A DNA stretch of 10,057 bases from Cyanobacteria bacterium UBA11153 (GTDB lineage: Bacteria; Cyanobacteriota; Cyanobacteriia; Cyanobacteriales; Coleofasciculaceae): assembly GCA_003511885.1 (NCBI GenBank), contig DOIX01000005.1, forward strand, positions 1 through 10,057, given 5' to 3'. The position numbers were made by a program, and so were the translations under genes. The notes below the pieces were generated by a model, which had not been told where the DNA came from, did not search any database, and saw only the letters and a list, made by a program, of their open reading frames with translations. Within the stretch, counting starts at the first letter, position 1. Every line of letters starts with the position of its first letter. This document shows, one piece after another, positions 1 to 6,916 of the stretch.

Positions 1-358
1 TTTTAGATAAAGGGGGTAATTAACCTGGATTTGGTATAAGCTGTGGAGCTGCTCCCATTGGATAATGAAACAGAGAATGGGTAATAGGGCAGTATTTCAG
101 CTAAAAAACCTTTTTTAGCAATATAGAGTTTAGTTGCTTCCGCAGCTTATAAATAGGTAAATGCGTGACTTTTGCTGTATCTTTATTCTCATCCTAGCTG
201 GCAATTCTCAACCAATTAGGTAATGGAATCAATAGCAGATATTGCACTCAAAATAAATGTGTAGCATTTGACAGTTGACAATTGTTTATTGTCCATTCTC
301 CATTGTCACTGGAGATAGATGAAAAGTAAGGATGACTATTGACTTAACCTAACACATC
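1..358. other. Left-edge intergenic stretch with no supported gene
   Basis: Stops occur early in all three plus frames and no convincing coding frame is present on either strand. The only structure seen is a weak 6-bp inverted repeat (CCCATT at 54-59 with AATGGG at 76-81, loop of 16) and the GACAAT/ATTGTC repeat noted separately near 269-309. The stretch may hold downstream sequence of the small minus-strand gene at 359-604; nothing here continues its reading frame in a recognisable way. Confidence 0.5.
269..309. repeat. TTGACA/ATTGTC-type short interspersed repeat with small hairpin
   Basis: The stretch is built from variants of TTGACA and its complement (ttgacagttgaca, attgtttattgtc, ccattgtcac). 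GACAAT at 277-282 can pair with ATTGTC at 288-293 over a 5-base loop. Such low-complexity TTGACAATTGTC stretches are familiar between genes in cyanobacterial genomes. It could serve as a bidirectional transcription end or be neutral; the sequence does not decide. Confidence 0.3.
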
Positions 359-604
359 CTAGCGAGTTCCCGAACTCCGCGATATTCTAGGGCCGCCTTT
401 GTCGGGAGGGTGAAATGCGATGGTGTATCCAGCGACGGTGGGGATGGCTGGGGAAATATTGGTATTTTTACTTACCAAAAATTGTTCTGATGGCATAATA
501 TTGGATAGATTAATTGGGATACTGGCGTTAACTAGGTTGGGGCTGAACCAGTGTAACCCGATCAATAAGGTGGCGATACTGCTGAGGCAAAGATATTTCT
601 CCAT
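359..604 (-). CDS. Small exported protein, possibly a truncated DUF928-like protein
   Basis: An 81-residue protein. Residues 1-27 form a plausible Sec signal peptide: MEKYL, a hydrophobic core (ATLLIGLHW), then a VNA-S site suited to signal peptidase I around residue 27. The start ATG is preceded on its strand by an AGGTGA-like ribosome site about ten bases away. The C-terminus, AFHPPDKGGPRISRSSGTR, resembles the N-terminal F-PP-G-P-SGTRG entry of cyanobacterial DUF928 proteins, which continue for more than 100 further residues. Here a TAG follows directly after SGTR and the DNA beyond shows no recognisable remainder. Either this is a small secreted protein in its own right or the stub of a broken DUF928 gene; I favour the stub, weakly. 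DUF928 genes often sit near CHASE2, CHAT or TPR genes in cyanobacteria, and a CHASE2 gene lies at the far end of this window. Confidence 0.45.
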   Translation of the reverse strand: MEKYLCLSSIATLLIGLHWFSPNLVNASIPINLSNIMPSEQFLVSKNTNISPAIPTVAGYTIAFHPPDKGGPRISRSSGTR

Positions 605-851
605 ACTTTCAATTCACCTGTCCGAGATTCCTTAATTTATTATATTCATATCCGTAAATATGCGTAAGTATCTTCATCCAATCTTTGAAAACAGCAAGTT
701 TCATCATGGAAGCTTTATTGAGTTGTTTACTGAAGCTTTATATATCTATTCGTAGCAAATAAACTGAATTAAAACTAGGTATTTATCTCCGATAAAATCA
801 TCAAGTCAAAATATATTAGTAAAATTTTTTACTTTTTCTTTATATTTGACA

Positions 852-860
852 TGGTATAGT
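852..860 (+). promoter_or_regulatory. Candidate extended -10 promoter for the toxin operon
   Basis: TGGTATAGT fits an extended -10 element (TGn followed by TATAGT, five of six matches to TATAAT). It lies about 295 bases before the preferred toxin start, in a very AT-rich setting. No well-spaced -35 is visible, which an extended -10 can tolerate. A start near 866-868 would give a long leader containing the inverted repeats described separately. This rests on sequence match alone. Confidence 0.3.
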
Positions 861-899
861 GGTAAGTTTGAGGTAAAAGTGACCTAATCGAGGGAAAGG

Positions 900-1020
900 C
901 TTCAAGTGAAGCAGTCCTAGTCTTACTCCGGCATCAGGGCAAGATAGCCCTAGTGCAATTGCGGCAGAAGTTTTCCTCCCCCTAGTCCCTTGCTATATTT
1001 CTGCCAACCTGGACTAGGGG
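900..1020 (+). promoter_or_regulatory. Structured leader with potential H-type pseudoknot
   Basis: Several inverted repeats lie between the candidate promoter and the toxin gene. CTTC (900-903) faces GAAG (908-911). AGGGC (936-940) faces GCCCT (947-951). GCAATTGC (955-962) is a palindrome. GGCAGAA (963-969) complements TTCTGCC (999-1005), and the perfect 10-bp pair CCCCTAGTCC (979-988) / GGACTAGGGG (1011-1020) interlocks with it, so the order of the four arms is that of an H-type pseudoknot. CCTAGT also occurs at 916-921 and 949-954, so the single ACTAGG (1013-1018) has three possible partners. No U-tract follows, so it is not an ordinary terminator. I do not recognise a known riboswitch class; regulation of the toxin gene is inferred from position. 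Confidence 0.4.
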
Positions 1021-1154
1021 TGCTTATTCCTGCTCCCTCAATCAGTAACATAACGTTACATTCCTCTGGTTTCAAATCTCAGAAAATACCCTACAATCGT
1101 CTCAAAGATTCCTCCCCATCCATCAGCTCTACCACATCAGGGTTTATTCTTATT

Positions 1155-4100
1155 ATGAGTAGCCGAGATCGCATCAGGAAAAACGCTGACAGAAAATCCA
1201 ATTCTCCATCAAACCAAGATAGCTTGCTACAGCATTTACTTGGTCGCCCCTTTTCTAATGGCAGTTTTCCCAGATACGGAAGGCTAGCAGAAACCAATTC
1301 CTTACAAACTCGCCCGTTTACCCCCCCCCCACAAATAGCTGAATCCCTCAGCCTCGAAGAGATTCAGGCTCTTTTGCCCAAATTAGCGCAATTTGGTTAC
1401 AACGGGGTAAAGATTCCCATCTTGTCACCTCATCCAACTTTATCATCACCTATTCAATCCACATCTGGTGATAGTCAGGTAGAGGATAATTCTCAACAAC
1501 AATCTGAAATATTACAGGCATCTGAAGAGTTAGTAGAAAACGAGGAAATATCCAATGAAGCCCAAAATATTCTGCAAAATGATTTGGGAGAAGCAATTTC
1601 TGACGATGAAGAAAAAGAATCTGATTCGGAGCAACTGACAGAATTAGCATCGACGGATAATCCTGAAACTCAATCCCAAGCCAAACTTGATTTACAGGCT
1701 AAATTTTCTGCGTTAGCGCAATTTGGTTATAATGGGGTGAAGATTCCTGTATTTACACCTAATCCAGATTCACAAGTAGCAATTAGTCCCAAATCTGGTG
1801 TTAGTCAGGTAGAGAATAATTATCAAGAGAAACCTCAAGGATTACAGTCAGATGAGGCCGAAAAAGATAACGAAGAAATATCGACTGAAGGGGAAAAGAT
1901 TCAGTTTGGTGGAGGAGTATCTGGTGATGAAGATAATCGTAAACTAATTCAGGCACAACTAGTGGCAGGGGAATCCTTAGCTCAGGCTCAAGAGCAAGTA
2001 CCTGAAAAATGGAAAAATATCGATATCCCCGGAGCAATTGCGTATAATAAAAAAAGATATAGTCCAGAGACAACCTTAGTAATCCAGGACACGCTAATAC
2101 TCCAGAGATTCCTAGAGGTAAACAGAGAAAATTACCTCGGAGAATTCAACGAAGAAACTATCATAGCTATCGCCAAATGGCAAGAGGCCAAAGGTCTGGC
2201 GGAAGTTGATGGTAAAATCGGTTATGGCACTAGGGAAAGTCTCGGAATTACCCAAAGACTATTCGATGATGAAAAAGGTTATGGATTCAATTATTTTTTC
2301 GGGCAACCCTTTGTCAGAGGTGCAGAAGATTCAGATGAAATCGATCCTAACGATGTCGCTCAAGGTAACTTAGGAAACTGCTACTTTGCGGCGGGAATGA
2401 TGGCTGTTGCCTTAACTAATCCTAGTCTGATTAGAGAGTTAATTAAAGATAACGGAGATGGCAGCTATAACGTCACATTGTATACCGATGAAGGAAAGAA
2501 AGTTGAGATCAAAGTAACTCCTTACTTTCCGACAGTTGTTCCTGGAGTGCCAGCTTATGCAGGTTGGGGAGATGAACAAGAACTTTGGCCGATGCTACTG
2601 GAAAAAGCTTATGCTCAGTATAAAGAGGGCTATTACGAAACAGGTAAAGGTGAAGGTGGATACGATTTGATCGGTCAAGGTGGTCGTTCTGGTGATGTCG
2701 TAAAATTACTAACAGGTCCGATCCCACAGGAATTTAAAGAAAAATATCCCAATATTGAAATAAAAGATGTCTATTTAGTACAAGAGTTAGATTGGTTAAA
2801 TGTAGCTCAAGGTATTGCCTCGAGTTTAAGGGAACATTGTGCGGTAACTGCGGGAACTATCGATCCTCCGGATGGTGAAGAGAAAGAAGAGAAAAAAGGC
2901 AAGAAAAAGGCAGGAGAAAACGGAATATACTTTAACCATAGCTATGTAATTAAGTCTATATATAAAAAGGGAGCAGGAGAAGATACTCCAGATAATATTT
3001 TCCTTTACCTGTTAAATCCTTGGGGTGAAGAACATATTAATGGCTTGTCGATGAGCTGGTTTATGAAGTACTTTGATACTTTATATATTAATCCTGTTAG
3101 TCAGAGGTATGTTGCGCCAAAAACGCCTGTTAGTCAACCTGAGTTAGTAGAATCATCTCCATCCAAACCAGTAGCAGAGATGTCGGCTGGCGAAAAAATA
3201 GGAGCAGCTATTTCTGCAGCAATAACAAAATATCTACTACCAGAAATAGGCGAACAATTAAAAGCGCTACTTCGACCAGAAACTTTAGCTTTGATTGCCA
3301 CAGTAGTAGGTGCATGGGCAATTTCTCATGCTACAGGTGCAGGACAAGTAATAGATGTCATCCTGGTAGGAGTTGGAGTATTTACTCTCGGCTTGGATGT
3401 CATTAGTGTCATTGAAGATTTGATTGGTTTTGCAGGAGTATTGAAGGCTCAAACACAAGAGGATATTGATAAAGCAGGTAAACATTTAGCCGAGGCGATT
3501 GCGACGGTTGGTGTGGAAATAATCCTTCAATTCCTCACCCATAAGATGGGCGGAAGTAAGGCGAAGAAAGCGGAGGTAGATGAGGCAGGAGTACCGCGTC
3601 AGAGAGGGGCTATTCTTGATGGAGAATTAACTCGTTTAAAGGTGGGAGAGGGACATGAGTTAATTGTTACTCGCAGTGGGAAGATTTTCCGTTGTTCGAG
3701 TTGTAAGGGATTAAGGGAACAGTTTGCTAAAGTCTTAGAAGAAAATCCGGAATTAGGTAAGCGATTGGAATCCCTTGAGACTAAGTATCAGGAAATTGCC
3801 CAGATGAAAGATGGAGCAGCGCGTGATAGTCTGAAAGCGGAAGCTGATAGTGAACTTACGCGGCTTGAGAGTGAGTTAAATAAAGCAAAAGGCTCTCCTT
3901 TGGTGGACTTTGACCAACTAATAGAAAAGTATACTGAGCCAGTAGTAGAAGAAGTGTGGGATAGGCATGGTGAATTAGGACTTGAGCTACTGCAAAAGTT
4001 GGGTAATGATATTAGTGGTAATGATTTAATTGGTTTAATGAACCAGTTAGGTGTCGAGTGGATTAATTCTCTGATAACTAAACACGGTATTGCCCCAGTG

Positions 4101-5375
4101 AAGAAAGTATTGGGGTTAGCAGAAGAAATAGTTGGGAATGGAGAGGCAAAAATTAATATTGCTAAAACGCTGTTAACTGAATTGAGCGAAAACGGGGGCT
4201 TACAGTCCAGAAATATCGGAGAGATTGCGCGGCAATTACGTGCAGCTAGGGGGGCGCGAGTCGATGAGTTATCGCGAGATCTGAAAAAAGCTCAAGACAC
4301 ATTATTAATGATTCGACGAGAAATCCAAAGACTCAAATATAAAAGAGATAATCTACAACAAACTTTGAGTCCGAAGGAGACAGAGGAATTACGCAATCTG
4401 GAAGATTGGTTACCCAAATCGGAAGCTAGAGCAGCGGAATTGGAACAACAACTGAGGAGTGCCGAAAGAAGTGACGGAGCTGTTTATGAAGATTTGAAAA
4501 AAATTGCCAGAAGTATAAACCCGGAAATCTGGACTGAGTTACCTTGCTTCTCAGGAGATACATTAGTATGGACAGTGGCGGGAGCCAAGCGAATCGATAG
4601 GCTACAAGTAGGAGAGCTTATTTTTGCCTTTGATTTTGAACAAAATGAGGTGGTGAAACAAAAAGTCATTAAGGTATTAAAGAATAAAACTATTCACTTC
4701 TATGAAATTAAGGTAGGGAACAATATCATTAAAGCTACTGGGAAACATCCCTTCTGGGTAGAAGATACATCAGAATGGATTGCTGCTAGTGAATTAAAAG
4801 AGGGGATGGAGCTTAAGCATTGGGATGGCAACAGGGTGAAAATTGAGTCAATTGTTTTGCAGGAGGGATTTGAAAGCGATACCTACAATCTCAGTATTGA
4901 GACAAATCATAACTACTTTGTTGGCTCTGGTGTCCTAGTTCATAATCAAGATTATCAGATGGGAGCATTCATTATTTATGAAGGAACGAATCCGATTTAT
5001 CCTGATAAGGTTTATGTGGGACAAACCAAACAAACTAGACAAGATAGACAAAACAGGCATCGCAGTGATGCGAGAAAAATTTTAAGAGAGTTAGAAAATA
5101 TACAAAAAAAGCGATCGTTAACTCCAGAAGAGCAAGCGGAAAGAGAGTTTCAGGAATTTAAGAAAGATATTACACTCAAAGAAAGAGCTACAGGAATTAG
5201 AGATGAAGATATGGCTAGATATTTAGAGCAAAAGTTGGTAGACTATCTAAAGGAGACAGATCCCAGAACAGTAATTAATAAAGATAGTGCCCAAATCACT
5301 GATGCCACGATGCGAGAGTGGGCAGAAGAGATGAGAAACGATCCCGAAATAAAAGCACGGGGCTATTGTAGATAA
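1155..5375 (+). CDS. Polymorphic toxin: eCIS-like leader, PG-binding-like, calpain, pretoxin, HINT and C-terminal GIY-YIG nuclease
   Basis: A 1406-residue protein. The open frame runs back to a TTG at 990, but ATG 1155 gives a typical basic start (MSSRDRIRKN), and the 55 added residues look non-coding. Residues 1-100 (LLGRPF, LQTRPF, LAQFGYNGVKIPI) resemble leaders of cyanobacterial contractile-injection cargo; the FGYNGVKIP part recurs 110 residues on. A peptidoglycan-binding-like helical fold spans about 290-365. A calpain (C2) protease spans about 385-650: Gln403 and Cys409 in QGNLGNCYF, His595 in HSYVIKS, Asn621 in NPWGE, triad intact, with a Lys/Glu-rich insertion at about 570-591. A hydrophobic pretoxin segment covers 710-765, a CSSC motif 847-850, and coiled coil about 1030-1110. 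A HINT domain runs from Cys1131 through TGKH (1195-1198) to HN (1263-1264), for self-release of the tip. The tip (1265-1406) fits GIY-YIG nucleases: Tyr1275, YVG 1287-1289, Arg1295-1301, His1302, Glu1358, Asn1375. The likely immunity gene follows after 14 bases. Domain calls are by eye; the target is unknown. Confidence 0.85.
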   Translation: MSSRDRIRKNADRKSNSPSNQDSLLQHLLGRPFSNGSFPRYGRLAETNSLQTRPFTPPPQIAESLSLEEIQALLPKLAQFGYNGVKIPILSPHPTLSSPIQSTSGDSQVEDNSQQQSEILQASEELVENEEISNEAQNILQNDLGEAISDDEEKESDSEQLTELASTDNPETQSQAKLDLQAKFSALAQFGYNGVKIPVFTPNPDSQVAISPKSGVSQVENNYQEKPQGLQSDEAEKDNEEISTEGEKIQFGGGVSGDEDNRKLIQAQLVAGESLAQAQEQVPEKWKNIDIPGAIAYNKKRYSPETTLVIQDTLILQRFLEVNRENYLGEFNEETIIAIAKWQEAKGLAEVDGKIGYGTRESLGITQRLFDDEKGYGFNYFFGQPFVRGAEDSDEIDPNDVAQGNLGNCYFAAGMMAVALTNPSLIRELIKDNGDGSYNVTLYTDEGKKVEIKVTPYFPTVVPGVPAYAGWGDEQELWPMLLEKAYAQYKEGYYETGKGEGGYDLIGQGGRSGDVVKLLTGPIPQEFKEKYPNIEIKDVYLVQELDWLNVAQGIASSLREHCAVTAGTIDPPDGEEKEEKKGKKKAGENGIYFNHSYVIKSIYKKGAGEDTPDNIFLYLLNPWGEEHINGLSMSWFMKYFDTLYINPVSQRYVAPKTPVSQPELVESSPSKPVAEMSAGEKIGAAISAAITKYLLPEIGEQLKALLRPETLALIATVVGAWAISHATGAGQVIDVILVGVGVFTLGLDVISVIEDLIGFAGVLKAQTQEDIDKAGKHLAEAIATVGVEIILQFLTHKMGGSKAKKAEVDEAGVPRQRGAILDGELTRLKVGEGHELIVTRSGKIFRCSSCKGLREQFAKVLEENPELGKRLESLETKYQEIAQMKDGAARDSLKAEADSELTRLESELNKAKGSPLVDFDQLIEKYTEPVVEEVWDRHGELGLELLQKLGNDISGNDLIGLMNQLGVEWINSLITKHGIAPVKKVLGLAEEIVGNGEAKINIAKTLLTELSENGGLQSRNIGEIARQLRAARGARVDELSRDLKKAQDTLLMIRREIQRLKYKRDNLQQTLSPKETEELRNLEDWLPKSEARAAELEQQLRSAERSDGAVYEDLKKIARSINPEIWTELPCFSGDTLVWTVAGAKRIDRLQVGELIFAFDFEQNEVVKQKVIKVLKNKTIHFYEIKVGNNIIKATGKHPFWVEDTSEWIAASELKEGMELKHWDGNRVKIESIVLQEGFESDTYNLSIETNHNYFVGSGVLVHNQDYQMGAFIIYEGTNPIYPDKVYVGQTKQTRQDRQNRHRSDARKILRELENIQKKRSLTPEEQAEREFQEFKKDITLKERATGIRDEDMARYLEQKLVDYLKETDPRTVINKDSAQITDATMREWAEEMRNDPEIKARGYCR
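1321..1330 (+). repeat. Run of ten C within the toxin reading frame
   Basis: Ten consecutive C encode the end of Thr56 and Pro57-59 (ACC CCC CCC CCA) in the toxin. The frame is open at this length. Gain or loss of one base would shift the frame near the N-terminus and switch off the whole protein, the classic arrangement of a phase-variable gene. Whether the tract varies cannot be seen from one sequence, and a run this long is also a spot for sequencing error. Confidence 0.6.
1361..1905 (+). repeat. Two direct copies, 330-base period, inside the toxin gene
   Basis: Segment 1361-1575 aligns without gaps to 1691-1905, offset exactly 330 bases (110 codons). Best-kept blocks are TTAGCGCAATTTGGTTA (1383 and 1713), TCTGGTG then AGTCAGGTAGAG (from 1464 and 1794), and the codons for NEEIS (about 1539 and 1869). 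In protein terms LAQFGYNGVKIP and SGxSQVExN recur, separated by acidic, Gln/Ser-rich linker. Similarity continues weakly past a 3-codon gap into SDDEE/SGDED. This duplicated the leader motif; the copies have since diverged. Confidence 0.8.
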
Positions 5376-5378
5376 ATT

Positions 5379-5384
5379 AGGAGG
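5379..5384 (+). promoter_or_regulatory. Consensus ribosome binding site of the putative immunity gene
   Basis: A perfect AGGAGG sits five bases before ATG 5390 and directly after the toxin stop (5373-5375). The toxin start at 1155 has no comparable site. This suggests the downstream protein is made more strongly than the toxin from a shared transcript, as expected for immunity, and it fixes the start of the 5390 gene. Confidence 0.8.
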
Positions 5385-5389
5385 CAATT

Positions 5390-6889
5390 ATGGGCTGGTG
5401 GAGCTATAATCATAATATGATGGGTGACAGTCCTGCTAACATTATGGGACATATGTTGGCTACTCTTGTCGAGAGAACGAAGGTGGAAAATATACCTAAA
5501 CCAACTTTACAGGAATTGTTAGTCACTCTTAAGTTAGTCATCAATCAAAATGCTGAAGAATTGCTCCTTGAAGGAGGAATTCTTCAAATCAAAAAAATTG
5601 TTGCTTATCTGGAAGATAAGCAATATGTAGTATCTGAAGAACTAAATAGCTCTCTAATTCAAACACTGGCTCCGATTATCTATGAAAACTTTGTTGAATG
5701 CCAAAATATCTATCAAGAGACTTTTGAGAGAAAGCCTAAACTCAGTGAATTCCTATGGGCTGTTGTCTTTGAATTATCTAATCCAGAAGAGTACCTCTCA
5801 ATTGAAGCCGGAAGTTCAATCTTTGATATTGTAGCTGAACTGGAACAAGGAACTATAGTATCTTTCTTGCAGCCCACAGAAGTCACCCCAACTACTGAAG
5901 CTGTGACAGAAGCTTCCGCACCGCCCTTGGAACCAGAAATCACTTTCTCTTGGACAGAAATCGGTAACAACAATATCATCAGTCCCGAAGCGATTAATCT
6001 CTTAAACGCAGCCTTTATGGCACTTGCCCAAACCTATGAAAAAGAGAGAGGGGAATATCCAACAGTAAAAGAGTTAGTTGATGGACTTGCCGCTATATTT
6101 GTTCAGAATCTGGAAGAATTTTGCGCTGATGGTGGGGAAGTTATTGTTGAGTACTTAAGCATCAGCCTCGATGGAGAGCCTTATCGAGAAAGTTGTTTTG
6201 ACTTTGGAGTAGAAAATGCTGATGTGGAATTTGTCATTAAATTAAAAAATGTTTTGAGAGAACTAGTAAAACTTTATCAAGAAGAATGGCAACGCTTTCC
6301 CAAATTTACAGAATTATTTGAAACGATTAAACTATTTTTGTTCCAGGACTCAATCTATGAGTACCTGTCAGTAAAAAAAGGAACAGTGGTTAAAGAAGTG
6401 TTACTTAATTCACGAAAAAGACTCCCCTTTCCTTGGGAAGACATTGGCAATAATGAGGCGATTAGCTATGATGCTAGCTATGTTTTTGAAGACGGATTGA
6501 AAGGAGTTGCCCAAACCTACAGCGAGGAGCGAGGAGAATTTCCCACCCGGCAACAACTCCTTGACTACATAACAACAGTCTTAAGGAGTTATCTAGGAGA
6601 AATTTGTGATAACAGTCAGGAAGTATCTGTAGAAAAATTGGTTTTAGTGATAGAAGATAAAGCTAATATTGTATCGAATGGCGGAGGTTTGTCACCAGAA
6701 GCCCCCTTAGTTATTACCTGCCGTGATGCCTGCGCAAGTTTGTCACCAATCTACAAAGCGCAATGGAATCGACAACCCAGATTGCCAGAAATTTTAAAAA
6801 CTTTGCACATGATAATTGATACTGGCTTGCATGACTTCCTGTCGGATGCTGAACGAAAAATTTATATTGCAGAAATTCTGTGGGAATAG
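5390..6889 (+). CDS. Three-repeat acidic protein, putative immunity protein of the upstream toxin
   Basis: A 499-residue cytoplasmic-looking protein with no signal peptide or clear membrane segment; I do not recognise its family. It consists of three diverged repeats of about 155 residues: 1-155, 185-340 and 345-499, with a Pro/Thr/Glu-rich linker at 156-184. Repeats 2 and 3 open with SWTEIGNN and PWEDIGNN, then AQTY-ER-GE-PT; the N-terminus MGWWS and its MGDSPANIMG may be the matching opening of repeat 1. Each repeat has two similar halves: the first built around ERGE(Y/F)PT, the second around Y-E-W-R-P(K/R)-L (RKPKLSE 114-120, QRFPKFTE 301-308, NRQPRLPE 460-467). It starts 14 bases after the toxin stop with AGGAGG, so the two are very likely co-transcribed. 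Position and acidity, opposite the basic nuclease tip, support an immunity role. A chaperone or loading adaptor for the large toxin is the main alternative. The function is inference. Confidence 0.75.
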   Translation: MGWWSYNHNMMGDSPANIMGHMLATLVERTKVENIPKPTLQELLVTLKLVINQNAEELLLEGGILQIKKIVAYLEDKQYVVSEELNSSLIQTLAPIIYENFVECQNIYQETFERKPKLSEFLWAVVFELSNPEEYLSIEAGSSIFDIVAELEQGTIVSFLQPTEVTPTTEAVTEASAPPLEPEITFSWTEIGNNNIISPEAINLLNAAFMALAQTYEKERGEYPTVKELVDGLAAIFVQNLEEFCADGGEVIVEYLSISLDGEPYRESCFDFGVENADVEFVIKLKNVLRELVKLYQEEWQRFPKFTELFETIKLFLFQDSIYEYLSVKKGTVVKEVLLNSRKRLPFPWEDIGNNEAISYDASYVFEDGLKGVAQTYSEERGEFPTRQQLLDYITTVLRSYLGEICDNSQEVSVEKLVLVIEDKANIVSNGGGLSPEAPLVITCRDACASLSPIYKAQWNRQPRLPEILKTLHMIIDTGLHDFLSDAERKIYIAEILWE

Positions 6890-6916
6890 TTATAGCAGTA
6901 CAGACGTAATTAAAGT

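Noticed and set aside
420..635. 71-residue plus-strand ORF opposite the small exported protein
   Set aside because: It is antisense to a frame with a better signal peptide and ribosome site, and shows no family features.
846..851. TTGACA as a -35 box upstream of the toxin
   Set aside because: No acceptable -10 lies 16-18 bases downstream (TGAGGT at 869-874), and TATAGT is only three bases away. The extended -10 reading of TGGTATAGT is better.
990..1154. N-terminal extension of the toxin from a TTG at 990
   Set aside because: The start is a TTG without a ribosome site, the added 55 residues do not look like a leader, and the segment overlaps the 979-1020 inverted repeat. ATG 1155 begins the recognisable basic leader.
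4545..5372. HINT plus GIY-YIG as an intein or homing element
   Set aside because: In inteins the endonuclease lies inside the splicing domain and a Cys, Ser or Thr follows the final Asn. Here the HINT domain is continuous, the next residue is Gln, and the GIY-YIG part is the C-terminal end with no second extein.
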